From contig NC_049980.1 of assembly GCF_000003815.2 (NCBI RefSeq), positions 19,759,743 to 19,823,742 on the forward strand: a DNA stretch of 64,000 nucleotides, read 5' to 3'. Under the pieces are notes generated by a model. It saw nothing but the letters and a program-made list of their open reading frames with translations, did not search any database and was not told where the DNA came from. Origin of the DNA: Branchiostoma floridae. Taxonomy: Eukaryota > Chordata > Leptocardii > Amphioxiformes > Branchiostomatidae. Below, one piece after another: positions 37,402 through 49,318 of this stretch. A program made the translations under genes and the position numbers. Position 1 is the stretch's first letter, and every line of letters begins with the position of its first letter.

Positions 37402-39638
37402 GTGTGGTTTAGTGGAAGCAGTGCTGATTGTTAGGGTGGGAGGGGGAACTTGGAATTCTGTCCGTGGATCACAGTAAAACAGGTGCCAAGTAGAACTGCC
37501 AAGCATTTCCAAGGACTGTTGCCAAAAAAATTGGAGCTGTCAGAGGCATACACGATACACAGAAATGCTGGGCTGATGTCAAGCTTAATCAACTCCAGAA
37601 CTTTTTTCCATGTAGCAGTACTGTACAGTTTGTGTATATCACTATATATTTGGAACAGGTCTGCACATTCATACCTTTTCATGGGATAGAGAAATATTTT
37701 GAAGTACCAAACACCACCAATTTTGTAAGATTGATAAATGCTGCAGCTTGTTCATGTCCTGTATCTCAGTTCATGGCACAGACTGTGTGGACATGTTTAC
37801 CTCCAGGGTCTAGATTTCCATGATCCCTGCTTGAGAATTAACCAATCAACTAGCCAGTCATTGATCGGTCTCTGTGACAGATGTTTATCTATTTATCGTA
37901 CTGTAACAAGGAAGGATGCTGCTGAAGTCAGCTGTATCCAGAAGTGCTTCCTGCAGTTTAGGAGAATACAAACATTGAGGCTACTCTAACTAGATAAGAT
38001 GTACTTCACTTGATTTTATTTGTTAAGTTGTTATTGTTACCCACAGTACAATAAATGAAAGAGAGATAGTTTTCAGAGGGCAAAATGATAGATATATAAC
38101 TGATCATGTAAGATTCTGGTAAATAATACAGAAAAGACTGGGTAACAAATTCCAGAAAGCTGGAGCAGTAGGATTGTTAGACGAGGCTTTCTTCAAAGTG
38201 TCTTACATGAACAGTGATATACTTTGTTTCCCTGCCACAGTAATGTCAGTATAACAACAGATGTTCTGTGTCTTGGATAACATTATGCTTTAGCTCATAA
38301 GAACTCTCCTGTCTTCATTCATTCTTTTTTGTGTGTGAAAAGATGCCAGCTTGAATACTGATGATTTTTAAGTCTTGTTGGGAGAAGGAACCATTGTGAC
38401 ATGTGGAAAAGTAATCTGTGAGTCAGTACTGTGACTGTTGGGCATTGCTTGAATGGGCATGCCAGTAGAGCCTCCATGTGAAAAGTGCAAGAGCAGGGCT
38501 TGAAATATTAACATGCAATGTTCATGAACAAATCTGAGATTTAAGAAAATGAATAAAGATACTTGTAAGTTGGCAAGCCAAAAGAATACAGAGTAGATAC
38601 TACTACAATGTATTATGTATATTTACATATACAGTGTATTTATGTGTATGTATAACAAATATTGCTGAAAATGGAAACAAGAGTCAAGTATTTTGAGCCC
38701 TGTTCGGTTGTGCATGTTAAAACTAAATAGTGATGTCTTTGACTTTCCCAAGATTTTTGTCATGTTGTGAGGTATTTGTACCCTATGAGTACATACCAGT
38801 AATGCCTTTTTTTTAGAATGATTGGATTCAATGATTTACAACCTTGTGTATTATCCGAGGTTCAGTTAACAAAGATGATGATCATGTCTCTGCTCTTAGT
38901 ACTAATTGTGCATTCCAGAGTGTAAAATGTGTCTTAAAGTGAAGATGTGAAAATAAAGACAGGACTACTGTGTTATTTTGAAGCTAGTGAAGTTTTTATA
39001 GTCACATGCATAGTACATGTACATTGTACTAGATATTGTTAAACATGTTAGAATTAGATGCTTGTAGATTCACTGGTGGAACATTATACATGAATATAAA
39101 ACAGTCACCTAATTATGAACACATCAAACTTGTAGGACTGAGTTCCTGGGTAAAACAACCAATATTGAGGCTGTACATGTGGCGGCATTGCAGCCTGCCA
39201 GTTGATGAATGACAACTTCATGATGTACCTTATAATAAGGCCATATTGATTTGATATTGTGGCCTTTGAAAACGTAACATAAAATGCTGTCTTAGCTTTC
39301 AAAAGCATACAAATTAAAGCTCAACGTTGCAACATGAAAATGTTTCAGTTCATCTTAAAAAGACACCATTTCCATGGAACCGGGCAGATTTGTCGGTGGC
39401 ATAAGGAGTGCCCATTAGCCAACCTGGGTGGCCAATGAACACTCCTGTCCCGGCTACACGCCCTTGCCAGCGTATGATACATGTACTATCTATGCCTGTG
39501 GGATCTGTTGGAGATTACCAACATGACCATTCCTTGCTTGTGATTTTTTTTTTTGTCTAGCATATGAAAATTCAGTTAGTAACAGCCACCAACATAGGCA
39601 CTGGAACAATGTACACAAAATAAAACGGACTTTGTTTT

Positions 39639-39785
39639 CATTATAGAAATTTCTAAACTTTCTTTCCAACACTGAATTAATACAGGGACTTACCCTAAAT
39701 TTTCGGTCAAACTCCGTCGACCTTGTTAGGGTAAGTCCCTGTATCAATTCAGTGTTGGAAAGAAAGTTTAGAAATTTCTATAATG
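39639..39785. repeat. 147 bp near-perfect hairpin (60-bp arms)
   Basis: Arms 39639-39698 and 39726-39785 are inverted copies with one mismatch in 60, around a 27-nt loop. A 13-bp direct repeat, GGACTTTGTTTTC, overlaps the left edge (39627-39639) and recurs at 39818-39830. It is about 130 bp past the tetraspanin stop. It may be a foldback transposon, a hairpin in the tetraspanin 3' UTR, or an assembly artefact. Confidence 0.8.
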
Positions 39786-39915
39786 TCTTCTACCAACACA
39801 GATGAACTTTCATGCTAGGACTTTGTTTTCTTTCAGGTTCCTTGTTGTTTCGGTCACAGAAATAATCTCTTGGAACTGCACTCGCGACCAACATCTGCTT
39901 GGATTTCATTCCAGT

Positions 39916-40743
39916 TCAGACGACAGTTTGTTCTGTGCGTTCATCGCTTTGTCGGTTGTCAGGTGGGTCTGCCACATATACGCCAACCTTACTCTCCTGA
40001 TGGAGCCGAAACGCTTCACATAAAAACATCAGGAAAGATCCTACCTGCACCACGATGGCTACTGCATTCACTATTCTGACGACATTGAACTGATTCTGTA
40101 AGAATCCAAAGTACGCTCCCAGGCAAGGTCTTGTTGTCCAGAGATTGCCTTCTGGTGTTTTGTAACAGTCCCTGTCATTGGTCGTGCACCTGCAAGGTTC
40201 TGGGATGGAGTTGTTTGTATTTGAGTTGTTCCCAACATTTCCATCATCCCAATCGGTGAAGTTCCATATCCCACAGCAATCCAGCGAGGTTTGCAGCAAT
40301 GTCCACTCCGTGTTCGGAGCCCTGTTAACATTACGTTTGACGGCTTGTAAAGTTCTGTTGAGTTCAATACCCAGTTCTCCCTTTGTAATATTTTCACGAG
40401 CTGTGCAGGTTGCGGCTACTGCAAATTCTAGCATGACAATCACGACTAAAAGAATTCCAATCTCTCTCAAAGTGACTCCCTGCCTGAACCATTTGCGATC
40501 CCAGTGTGCGTGTACTATTATTGCAGCTAGAATCACTGTCAAAGCACCCCCAACACAGGTTAGAACGGCTTCGGTTTTAGCAATGCGTCCAGGAGTCAGA
40601 ACCTCCGCCCAAGACATTTGAAAAATCATCCAAGCTCCCGTTATAACCAGTGCTGCGCCCGGTAGTAACAGGACGACGACGAAAGCAATCAGAACTATTT
40701 GAGCATACGCTGCCCGTTTTTTCAATCGCTGACCTTTATCCAT
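39916..40743 (-). CDS. tetraspanin, single coding exon
   Basis: A four-pass membrane protein of 275 residues that would organise protein partners in plasma or vesicle membranes. Hydrophobic segments lie at about 14-40, 57-80, 92-113 and 226-250. The large extracellular loop between the third and fourth has the family hallmark CCG (LDCCGIWNFTDW) plus four further cysteines in PCRC, DC and PC, and several N-glycosylation sequons. The C-terminus EQTVV fits a class I PDZ-binding motif. It has no introns, unusual for the family and suggestive of a retrocopy or long-standing intron loss. It lies inside the kelch gene on the opposite strand. A TATA-like sequence (TATATAT, about 40792-40786) is about 45 bp before the ATG. 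The specific subfamily was not identified. Confidence 0.88.
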   Translation of the reverse strand: MDKGQRLKKRAAYAQIVLIAFVVVLLLPGAALVITGAWMIFQMSWAEVLTPGRIAKTEAVLTCVGGALTVILAAIIVHAHWDRKWFRQGVTLREIGILLVVIVMLEFAVAATCTARENITKGELGIELNRTLQAVKRNVNRAPNTEWTLLQTSLDCCGIWNFTDWDDGNVGNNSNTNNSIPEPCRCTTNDRDCYKTPEGNLWTTRPCLGAYFGFLQNQFNVVRIVNAVAIVVQVGSFLMFLCEAFRLHQESKVGVYVADPPDNRQSDERTEQTVV

Positions 40744-40785
40744 CGTAGCGCTGTTTCTGCCAAGTCCACAGAAGTGCAGTCACCC

Positions 40786-40792
40786 ATATATA
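40786..40792 (-). promoter_or_regulatory. TATA-like box of the tetraspanin gene
   Basis: On the minus strand, TTGTATATATGGG lies about 45 bp upstream of the start codon, which would give a very short 5' UTR. Position and sequence fit a TATA box, but no transcript start is known. Confidence 0.4.
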
Positions 40793-40977
40793 CAAGGTGC
40801 GTTGACAATCAATTCTACGACTGTCATCTGCAATAAAAAAAGGACACTGTCAGGTATTTTAACACTTCAAAATAACCGACATGCAATATAACGGGTTTGC
40901 GCTCAATTCTGACAGTTGCTAAGCTAAGTAAATTTGAATTGACACATACAATTACAGTCACGTAATTATGGCATCAT

Positions 40978-40996
40978 TATATATATATATATATAT
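40978..40996. repeat. (TA)n microsatellite
   Basis: An uninterrupted TA dinucleotide run about 19 bp long, upstream of the tetraspanin gene. Confidence 0.9.
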
Positions 40997-41444
40997 GAAT
41001 TTGTGAATTTTGATAACGCAATGCAAATGATACTTGAGCCATTACCCAATCAGGTTGTCTACCTGTGATGTTCTACCCCCTCGAACACACTCTATTATCA
41101 TCCAGTCCAAATCACTCATTGAACCGTGAACCGCTACCTAGCAACTGGCTCTCCCTATCTGTTACTGTGTGTTCAAGTGCTTTGGAGGTGGCCATGCAGA
41201 AATGGCAACAGGCAAATGGCTTCACAGGTGTGCGATCCGAAACGCAAACGCAAACTACACCTAAGCCCAGGCTTACAGCAACGCTGCTGTAAGAATGGAT
41301 GCAAATAACGGTTAAATATATATATAAGGCATATAAGTTAGTTGTAGTTCATTGTCAGTACTTGCTTAACAAGATTACATGTACATGTACAAGCGACTTC
41401 AAGCTGTCTGTGTCGCCGCGCATCATTTTCAATCAGTGCAAGTA

Positions 41445-42105
41445 CAGGGGTGCCTAAGCATTTGCACGAACCCTATGAAATTCGTACCGTATATTATGTG
41501 ATACACACGAATCACTATGCGAAAACGCACGAACATTATGAAATTCGCACGAATCACTATGCAAAAACGCACGAATATTATGAAATTCGCACGAATCACT
41601 ATGTGATTCACACGAACCTTATGATTTGCACGATCCTTATGCAAAAACGGCGGCCGGGAGGAGGCATGATTTTGAGCGTTTTTACCCGTGATATTTATAT
41701 TTCAAGGCATGGAATGGACATTTACCGTCGCAAAGATGTATTTGATAGCCTGTGAGCTACTGTTGTGCTTCATTTTCGGCTTGTTACATCGTATTTTCAA
41801 GGACGTTATATCAGGTATTAAACGTCCTTGGTATTTTCCGAAGCCGCCATCTTGAAAATCCCGCTCCGTCTGTCACGTGACCCCGGCAGTGGTTGCGCAA
41901 TTTCAATTTCGCATAAGGATCGTGCAAATCTCATAAGGTTCGTGTGAATCACATAGTGATTCGTGCGAATTTCATAATATTCGTGCGTTTTTGCATAGTG
42001 ATTCGTGCGAATTTCATAATATTCGTGCGTTTTCGCATAGTGATTCATGTGTATCACATAATATTCGAATTTCATAGGGTTCGTGCAAATGCTTAGGCAC
42101 CCCTG
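41445..42105. mobile_element. 661 bp foldback element with internally repeated arms
   Basis: Arms of about 200 bp (41445-41646 and about 41910-42105) are inverted and almost identical, starting CAGGGGTGCCTAAGCATT. The 5-bp direct repeat AAGTA flanks the element (41440-41444, 42106-42110). Each arm holds two to three tandem copies of a roughly 40-bp unit containing CGAATCACTATG and GCACGAATATTATGAAATTC. Open frames in both arms encode the same Tyr/His/Thr-rich string and are by-products of the repeat. The interior is short and more GC-rich. The ends look hAT-like, but the duplication is 5 bp rather than 8. Confidence 0.85.
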
Positions 42106-45006
42106 AAGTATAACCCAACTTTCTCCGTAAACACCGTCACTGTATCGTTGGAAAACGTATGAGACACTGTCGTTTCAAGTATTTCACAGACGACAAGTAA
42201 AAATGTCACGTACAACTCTCGTTAATAATTCAGGTCAGCGGCCCACTGTGTCCTTTGTACTGCGTCCCGCGGCGTCGGAGAACTACTGAGCATGAAATAA
42301 ACACGAGAAAAGCATTATTGTCGGTCTCTTGAGTATGTGATTGTATGACAAGCGCTATTAATATACATCTTTAAAATCTAAGATGTATCGTAAACATGTT
42401 TATTTTTCAACGTTATCTCTAACGTTAATTCAATGTATGAAATATCTATGTACAGACTTAAATGCGACATATAGTAAGTTGTAGATGTGACAGATGAATC
42501 CTGTGAAATCTTTAGAAATCGTCAGACTTTAAGGCTATTGTATATGTTGCTAGACTATACAGTTCCATCTACCTTATGTAACGTTACCATATACTCATTC
42601 AACGTTAAACCTACAAATACGACTACAGTAATATACCTACCGTCGCATGACGAGCCTGCATAAACTGCCGCATCCAGCCAGTCAGTGGCTGTGCCACGGT
42701 CACGAAATTTATTGTATCAGTTTCATTAGAAACATTATCTTCAAGTGGTGACAGACTGTAGCATTGTAGTGGAACGTAGTGGATCACTAGCTGGGAAGAC
42801 GGTACAGGCCAGGTGAACACGGAAATGCAGGTCCGCAGTTAGGACAACACTGCACAACCTTTCACCCCGGTTAATAAACACCGTCTCTTGACATGCGCAC
42901 TTGAGCGTAAGTACACCAATGAGTATCGATCCCACAGTGTTTGTCATTCAATCCTTGTTGTTTGCCGACTTAATGACTGGGGAGGTTTTTTGTAGAAGCT
43001 CGTGCTCACTCAATTTGAGGTAGATGCAACTCCAAAAAATTTGTTATGCATGCAATTGTTAAAACAACTTTTCTTGGCTGCAGCAGTCTTTCGATGCAAT
43101 AATGTTAATTGCAAAGGAAGATAACGTTAGTTCTTTTTCTTTCCTAGTAACACCGATCATGGTGATAGCTTTTTTGTTACTCCTGTGTTTTTCCTGTATG
43201 TAGGTATAACGTTAGGTGACACCTGTCAGCCGTCCTGCATCCGCACAATCCATAGGTGTAGTTTCTTTCCGAGTCAATATTTATAGCCATGTGTCTCACC
43301 TGTCTGACCTATCAGTGAGGTTATTCGCGGTATGTTTTCTCACGCGTTAGCGTACCTGCACTTTCCATACATGAAAAGTTTGCCACCTGCATGTTTTGCA
43401 AAATGTTTATCGAAACAGTCCTTCCACGCAGTGGAAAATTTACAACGGTTATACTTAAGAATTTTTTTCAGATGGGGTCATTTTCTCATGACGTCTATCA
43501 CGTTAGCCGCCCACTCTCCACAAATGTAAGGCGTATCACATGCATATTTTCTCATGACGTCTAGATAGGGCAGAGCGTCCTGCATTATTCGCACAGTTTC
43601 ACATGCGTTAACAGTTCCTAACTAGTGTGATACCAGGCCGCTTTAAGTATTTCTTTTATGTTTTTCAGAATGTTACGTCACCAGAAATCATAGTCTCAGA
43701 CCTGACATGCCCGGTGGAACGGCTTGACAAAATTGAATGATGATTTGAGTTACAGTGTGCATTTTGCAACGCACCTGTGTTGATTTAGCATACCTGTGCT
43801 TGGTCACGTAGACACGGGTCAGAACTAGTCTGTCCACGTGACGTATTGGAACCTTCCATCCAGCAAACGACAAGATAAAGGGGATTTAAGTGGCTACATT
43901 TTACTGTTATCGTATCAACACATGAACCATTTCCAAAGAAATTATACAAACGTAATGAAATGTAAATGCCTTTTTACACTTTGTCGCAGTAAGAGACAGA
44001 ATTTCTATACCTTTGGCAAGTACATCGCCCCCAATGCTAAAGTTATATGTTGTCGTCCAAGGTCATGATGTGACGTCATCGTCTAGAGTTCACTCGGAGT
44101 CGATTCTACATACAAGAGTGAAGCAAACGTGGCCTGCCTTATCCTGCCATCATATATCAGCCTGATTTCTGTTGTCTGTCTCAAGGACATCTGCATTGTG
44201 GAAAAATGGGTAACTATCACAATGTTCGCTGAACTAGGTCACGTTACTGTTAGCCATTGTGGCCACCGAGAGATTAGGGGGCGCCTTAACTTTTGTTACT
44301 AGTATTCAGTCACTGACCATACATATTGGATGTATAGAGCGTACTGGTACATGTGCATTGAAAATGAGCAACATACGTTACTTGTAATCCTCTGGTAACT
44401 ACTGAATGTGTAACCGTGATTACATATACTCAGTGTTGATCCTTAGTTCGCAATAGAAAAAACACTTACCCCTTTGCCAGCTCTCGCAATTTCCTAATTT
44501 TGTAGTGTGCTAAAATTTTGTACGGAAAGTTCCTCAAATGAAATGCAATGATATAATAATGCAAACATAAGCAACACCGGGTCAGCGGTGGTAAACGTTA
44601 CATCCTAGATTGATATGGTAAAGAGACGCCATCAGAAACGTTCCTAGTTTAGTACTGTTTCTGTGGATCCGTTTCGTCTGGACTTTGGTATAACGTTATA
44701 ACATAAACATTAGATCGATAAGCTCAAAATGTAAATAGATTGAGTCTTACACGATACAAGTGAGGTCTCGACGAGGTTGAAGGTATATCCGACAGGTCAT
44801 TGAACTCACCCTTTTCTTTGTTTTGGACTTAGTGGTATTGTTGACATTCACAACAATGCACAGGACTTTTCATTTGGGCATGTAGTCGAGTCCCCATTTT
44901 GGCCGACTACACTTGATTACCTCTACTCTTGCCTGTGTAGAGTCTAAGACATTAAACGGTAGATAAACAGACGAATATATTTGCATTGTTTTTTTTTCCT
45001 TTGCAG
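42106..45006. other. kelch-gene intron, no further gene
   Basis: No domain-bearing ORF was seen. Five copies of the palindrome TAACGTTA cluster at 42420-44698. Confidence 0.4.
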
Positions 45007-45194
45007 ATCAGAGTAAGAAACCGTCCGACAAGAAACCAGAGACATCTGAGAAGAAAGACGCTGGTGTTCAAGACCCCGGTCCCCAGGGTCACCAGGAGAT
45101 GATCCACCTGCCAGACCACCACAAAGCTGATGTCGAACATCACGTGACTGATGAGGGGGATTGGGTCTGCGATGACATTCCGGGCATGATGTAA
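45007..45194 (+). CDS. second alternative terminal exon of the kelch gene
   Basis: The acceptor TTTCCTTTGCAG precedes 188 bp in the same phase as the first terminal exon, ending at a TAA (45192-45194). It encodes about 62 residues: a Lys/Glu-rich start (DQSKKPSDKKPETSEKK), a His/Asp-rich middle, and the end DDIPGMM. AATAAA is at 45772-45777. Spliced to exon 6 it gives a 419-residue protein. The only similarity to the other two tails is the last five residues. Confirmation needs transcript data, but shared phase, length and ending make chance unlikely. Confidence 0.7.
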
Positions 45195-48100
45195 CCATGG
45201 CAACCGACTGCAAGACATTTGCTGCTTTTTGATTGGTTGGCTAATTAGTCGCTATGATCTAATTAGTCCCTTTCTTGAACTCGAGTCTGGTACATGTACA
45301 TTGTACAGTACATGTAATCCCTTTGTTGGAAGATATCATATGGACATTTGAAAAGTGTGATAATTTGATATATGCGAGTCGCCAAGGCTTTAGGAGAAGA
45401 ACTTAGTTTAAGCCTGGTATCCAAAGCTATCATAGCTATCAAGTCACGTCTGTCCTCTCCGCAAATGAGAGGCTTGTAGAAGGTATCACTAACGTAACGA
45501 CACTTACTGTTGCAATAGAAGTGCGCGTTTTCGAATTCAAACGATGAAAAAAAATGGTACCTTTCGAAACAAGTATAAATGAATAATTATAACCGTCAAA
45601 AGGGCAAGTGTACTTTTTTGATTAGCATTTCATTTGGAAATTGGGGCAAAATGTTGAAGCAGACGTATACGTTTTTTTCTTAAATCATCAAAATTGTAAC
45701 GTCAGGTATTAAATGATCAGTCTTATAGCTTCACACACTTCTGTCTCTTGCGTGGTGTCAATTTTCAGTGAAATAAACCATGGTTTCATAAACAATTGTT
45801 CTGCAGTTTGACAGTATGGGAGCCAGAAATATTGTCCAGAAGGTGGAGAAATACAGTTCACCTTTTGATTTATTTGATTTGTGGACCCGGATGTGCTAGC
45901 TACAGGTTGGGCGATGTTTGCAAGCACGTGACGTCATAAATACCATGCATACTAGTTAACTAACGCTGGAAGACACCGACCTGGAAATGTGCGTGCATAT
46001 GTCGTAACTATGTGCCTGTAGTTACAAATTCAAAATTGTAGAGGAGTACAGTAGGGTAGAGTACTTCGGTTGGATATCATATGAGTCTCCTACATTTTGT
46101 TTGAATTCACCTGACCTGGCAATGTCCAGGTTTAACTACCTACCATGCTGGACATCAATGTCACGCTTTGCAAATTGAGTGACGTCAAAACTAATACCGT
46201 GACGAGGTCACCACATGTGATATTGCTCACGTAGCACTCAACGCGAGAGTTGGCCAATAAAGGGATTGTGCACGCACGTGTCTAGCTATGATGTGCCTAT
46301 TCGGACCGCCATTTGAGCATTGAAGTCGCCAGGTATAATCAATTATGATAACATATATGCAGATTTATAAGTCGATCTGACTCTTCAGAACACTTTCTTG
46401 AGGAACTTTTTTTTATAATTGCCCAACTCTGCTTGAACATATGGAATCGCTCCCAGGAGAACGATTCTCTAAACAACTGTACTTTGTTTTCAGGCTTCCA
46501 ATGAAATGCCCCGGTATCTAGTCCGGGTAGGCCTTGTGACCGTGCGGGTGGAACTACTGGGCCACTGAATTCTACTGTTCACGTGTTCGTAAGGCGGTTA
46601 AGTCCTAAATGTATTCACCCCTCTTATATCATGCATGTTTCGAACTTATTATATAAAGATTACTTAATGAAGATTACCGAAGGCATGTTTATATCGATAA
46701 ATAGAGAGTTTAATAAACAAACACATGGATGATTGGAAACAGAAAGGAGTACACAGAGTGTGTGCACCCGTCCCTAGTTGATAAACAACTTTTCTTACCT
46801 AGGTACAAGTAGTCCATTACGAATCATGCCCACCGATTTCACTTTATGTTCAATTAATTTAGCGGTGTGATGACGAGTTATGCACATTCAAAACGGCTGA
46901 TTACTGATAAAAGAATAAAGTAAAGTACAGGGGTTAACAATAGTTGCAGACAGAAAGATAACATTGTTTAGTCAATGTCGTGAGGGACAGATCAGCGTTG
47001 TTTGCGAAACATGTCGGAGTAACCTTCTTATACTCCCCAAGCAGAGGTTCGGTTCCAGCAGCTGGTACAGCTTGGCGCGTTTTAGGCCTCAGGTTTGTCG
47101 GGCTTTCTACTTCGTCTTGTTCAAAGACAACTTCTCTGTGTTTTCATGGATAAATTAAGACGTCTATCTGTCGCCGGGTCCCAAGTTGAGTTTAAAAAAA
47201 AACTGGCAGGCCCTACCTCCTAGTCTGGTATGAGGCAGTATTATTTGCTGAGAGGACAGAAGAGACTGGGGAGCATACCGTTGGATACCAGGCCGGCTAC
47301 CAGGGCCCGGCGGTACCCCCCGAAAGCCCGGTAGCCGCAGGGTGTCCCACGGGGCCGCGTAGTGATCACGCCCGAAAGTGCAGAAAAACAGCCCGTAAAC
47401 TATCCGGAGGGGCCCGTTTTGAAAATGGGTCAGTGGCATTAGCAGGCTCAAAGAGTCTGAATTTTCTGATGGCGCATATAGGTTCTATTGAATTTGTACT
47501 CGGTTCCTATTGCCCTTTACCGTCTATGTGTACGGGAAACAATGACAGGGTGAAACCGAGTGCAATAGTTGAACTGATATGCCATCAAAAACCCTATTGT
47601 GTTAAGAAGGCTAGTCCGGAGCGGCTTGGACCGTTAAACACACAAAGGATTTCTCCCAGCCTTAACTGTATTTAAACAGCGTTGACCCTAGGGTCACCAA
47701 CAGTCTGAAGTAGGCTGCTGAACAGAGTCAGCTACTGTGAGGTCAATCTGACATCATATAGCTCACCAAGGCAATTTCTACGGGTGTAATAAAATTGACG
47801 GAAGATGCCAGGTAGGTGTTTACGATCGTAACTATTTTTGCTGGAGTGCTTCTGAGCTTGTTTTGCCTGATGTTTGTTGTATAGATTTCTGTAGCTGCCA
47901 TATGGCAAAGAGTTCATATCATTGCTCCATATGGAATATGTGTTATGTACAAAGTAAGGGTGGCGAAAGTGTCTGCCCGACGAGTGAAAGCTCCATATGT
48001 GATTTGTACTTAAATCGTTGAGATTTTTGTTTTGATTAGTACAGTATGCTGAAAAGTAAGCCTTTTTAAAAAGGGTGCCATGTTGGTATGTGCGACTGAC

Positions 48101-49130
48101 AAATTATCCCAGAACTATCATGCGAAGTGTATATCATTGTTCCGTCGTTGTTAGTTTCTGAACATTAAAACAGCGACAATTGTAAACGATTTATGCTCTT
48201 GGAGCTCAAGACGTGACGAGACGTCTGCCCTGTTCCCATAGAGGCCCTAGAGGGTACTAGAGGCCCCCTCGTGCAAACATACGAAACAACAGACGACACA
48301 AATGGGCTTCTGAGGTCGGGTTACGGGCGTGCTGAATGGTGACATCGTGACTGCATAGGTTCCCACTAGAAGCTTGTGCACGGATACGGGTGACCAAGGA
48401 GGTTACTAATCTCCAAGCAGAACTTGCGGCGGTTTAAGACAGTAACATAAGTTGGGGAAGGAATTTAACCGGCAGAAACCACCGCGGTGAAAGAAAATAC
48501 AACTAGTCTGTTGGACCGTTATAAGTGTCAGTACGTCGTATTTTATGGTGTGAGTAGAAAATAAGAGAAAATCGTTCCAGGGATATCAAGGAGGTTATGT
48601 GACCTCCATGGGGATATGTATTCGATGGAAAAACACCTAGTGTATGAGCAACTGCAAATTAAGTGCACAAGTAGATTGGGAGATACGTTTTATCGCGTTG
48701 TGAAAACATGTGCCGCTTCGCCACATTAGTTATTGCTGATGCACCCTGACGCCTGTGACCTCAGTTGACCCGGCCATGAACTTGGTCGTGATCACTGTCT
48801 GGACAAAAACTGGGCACAAGTGGTTCCTAGATCACTATATACATATAAAGTCTATTGAATCTTGTATAACTTAAGCGTCATTGAACGTTCAAGTAAAAAA
48901 TTGATTGAAGTAACAATGGTCGACTGTACTGTTTTTGTATGCTGTGAATGTCAAGCCTAATATATTACGATTTCAAGAGTTATATTGCCCCCACGTCTGG
49001 TCACGTAACGCATTGATTGCTCCACCCAGGTGAGTTAATGCCTGTTCAGCAAAGTGAGACATGATGCGTTCATGCTGTAACCCCAGTCAGACGTTTACTA
49101 GTATTTTTGTTTTATGTTAAATCTCGACAG
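45195..49130. other. kelch-gene intron, no further gene
   Basis: No domain-bearing ORF was seen. A GC-rich patch at about 47270-47380 with a minus-strand open frame (47451-47164) is repeat-like and not assigned. Confidence 0.35.
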
Positions 49131-49318
49131 AGCGACAAGAACAGCGAGCTGGCGGGTCAGGGACTGGCGATGAACCCAGACCTCATCCGTCAAGAACAAT
49201 GTCGTCATCCAACAACCGGTATCCAGTAGGACGCCGTCCCATAGCGGCCTCGTTCACGTCACAGAACGGGCCCAAGCGGTACGCAGGGCCGGCTGCAGAG
49301 GTTCCCGGCATGGTCTGA
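49131..49318 (+). CDS. third alternative terminal exon of the kelch gene
   Basis: The acceptor AATCTCGACAG precedes 188 bp in the same phase as the other two, ending at a TGA (49316-49318). It encodes about 62 residues: an Arg/Gly/Ser-rich basic tail (RYPVGRRPIAASFTSQ) that ends AAEVPGMV, matching the VPGMV of the first tail. Joined to exon 6 it gives 419 residues. Net charge differs from the second tail, which is acidic. Confidence 0.7.

Noticed and set aside
41450-42075. Tyr/His/Thr-repeat proteins on both strands
   Set aside because: They are by-products of the tandem units in the foldback element's arms.
47164-47451. Minus-strand frame over a GC-rich patch
   Set aside because: It looks repeat-like and has no identifiable domain; treated as unassigned intronic sequence.
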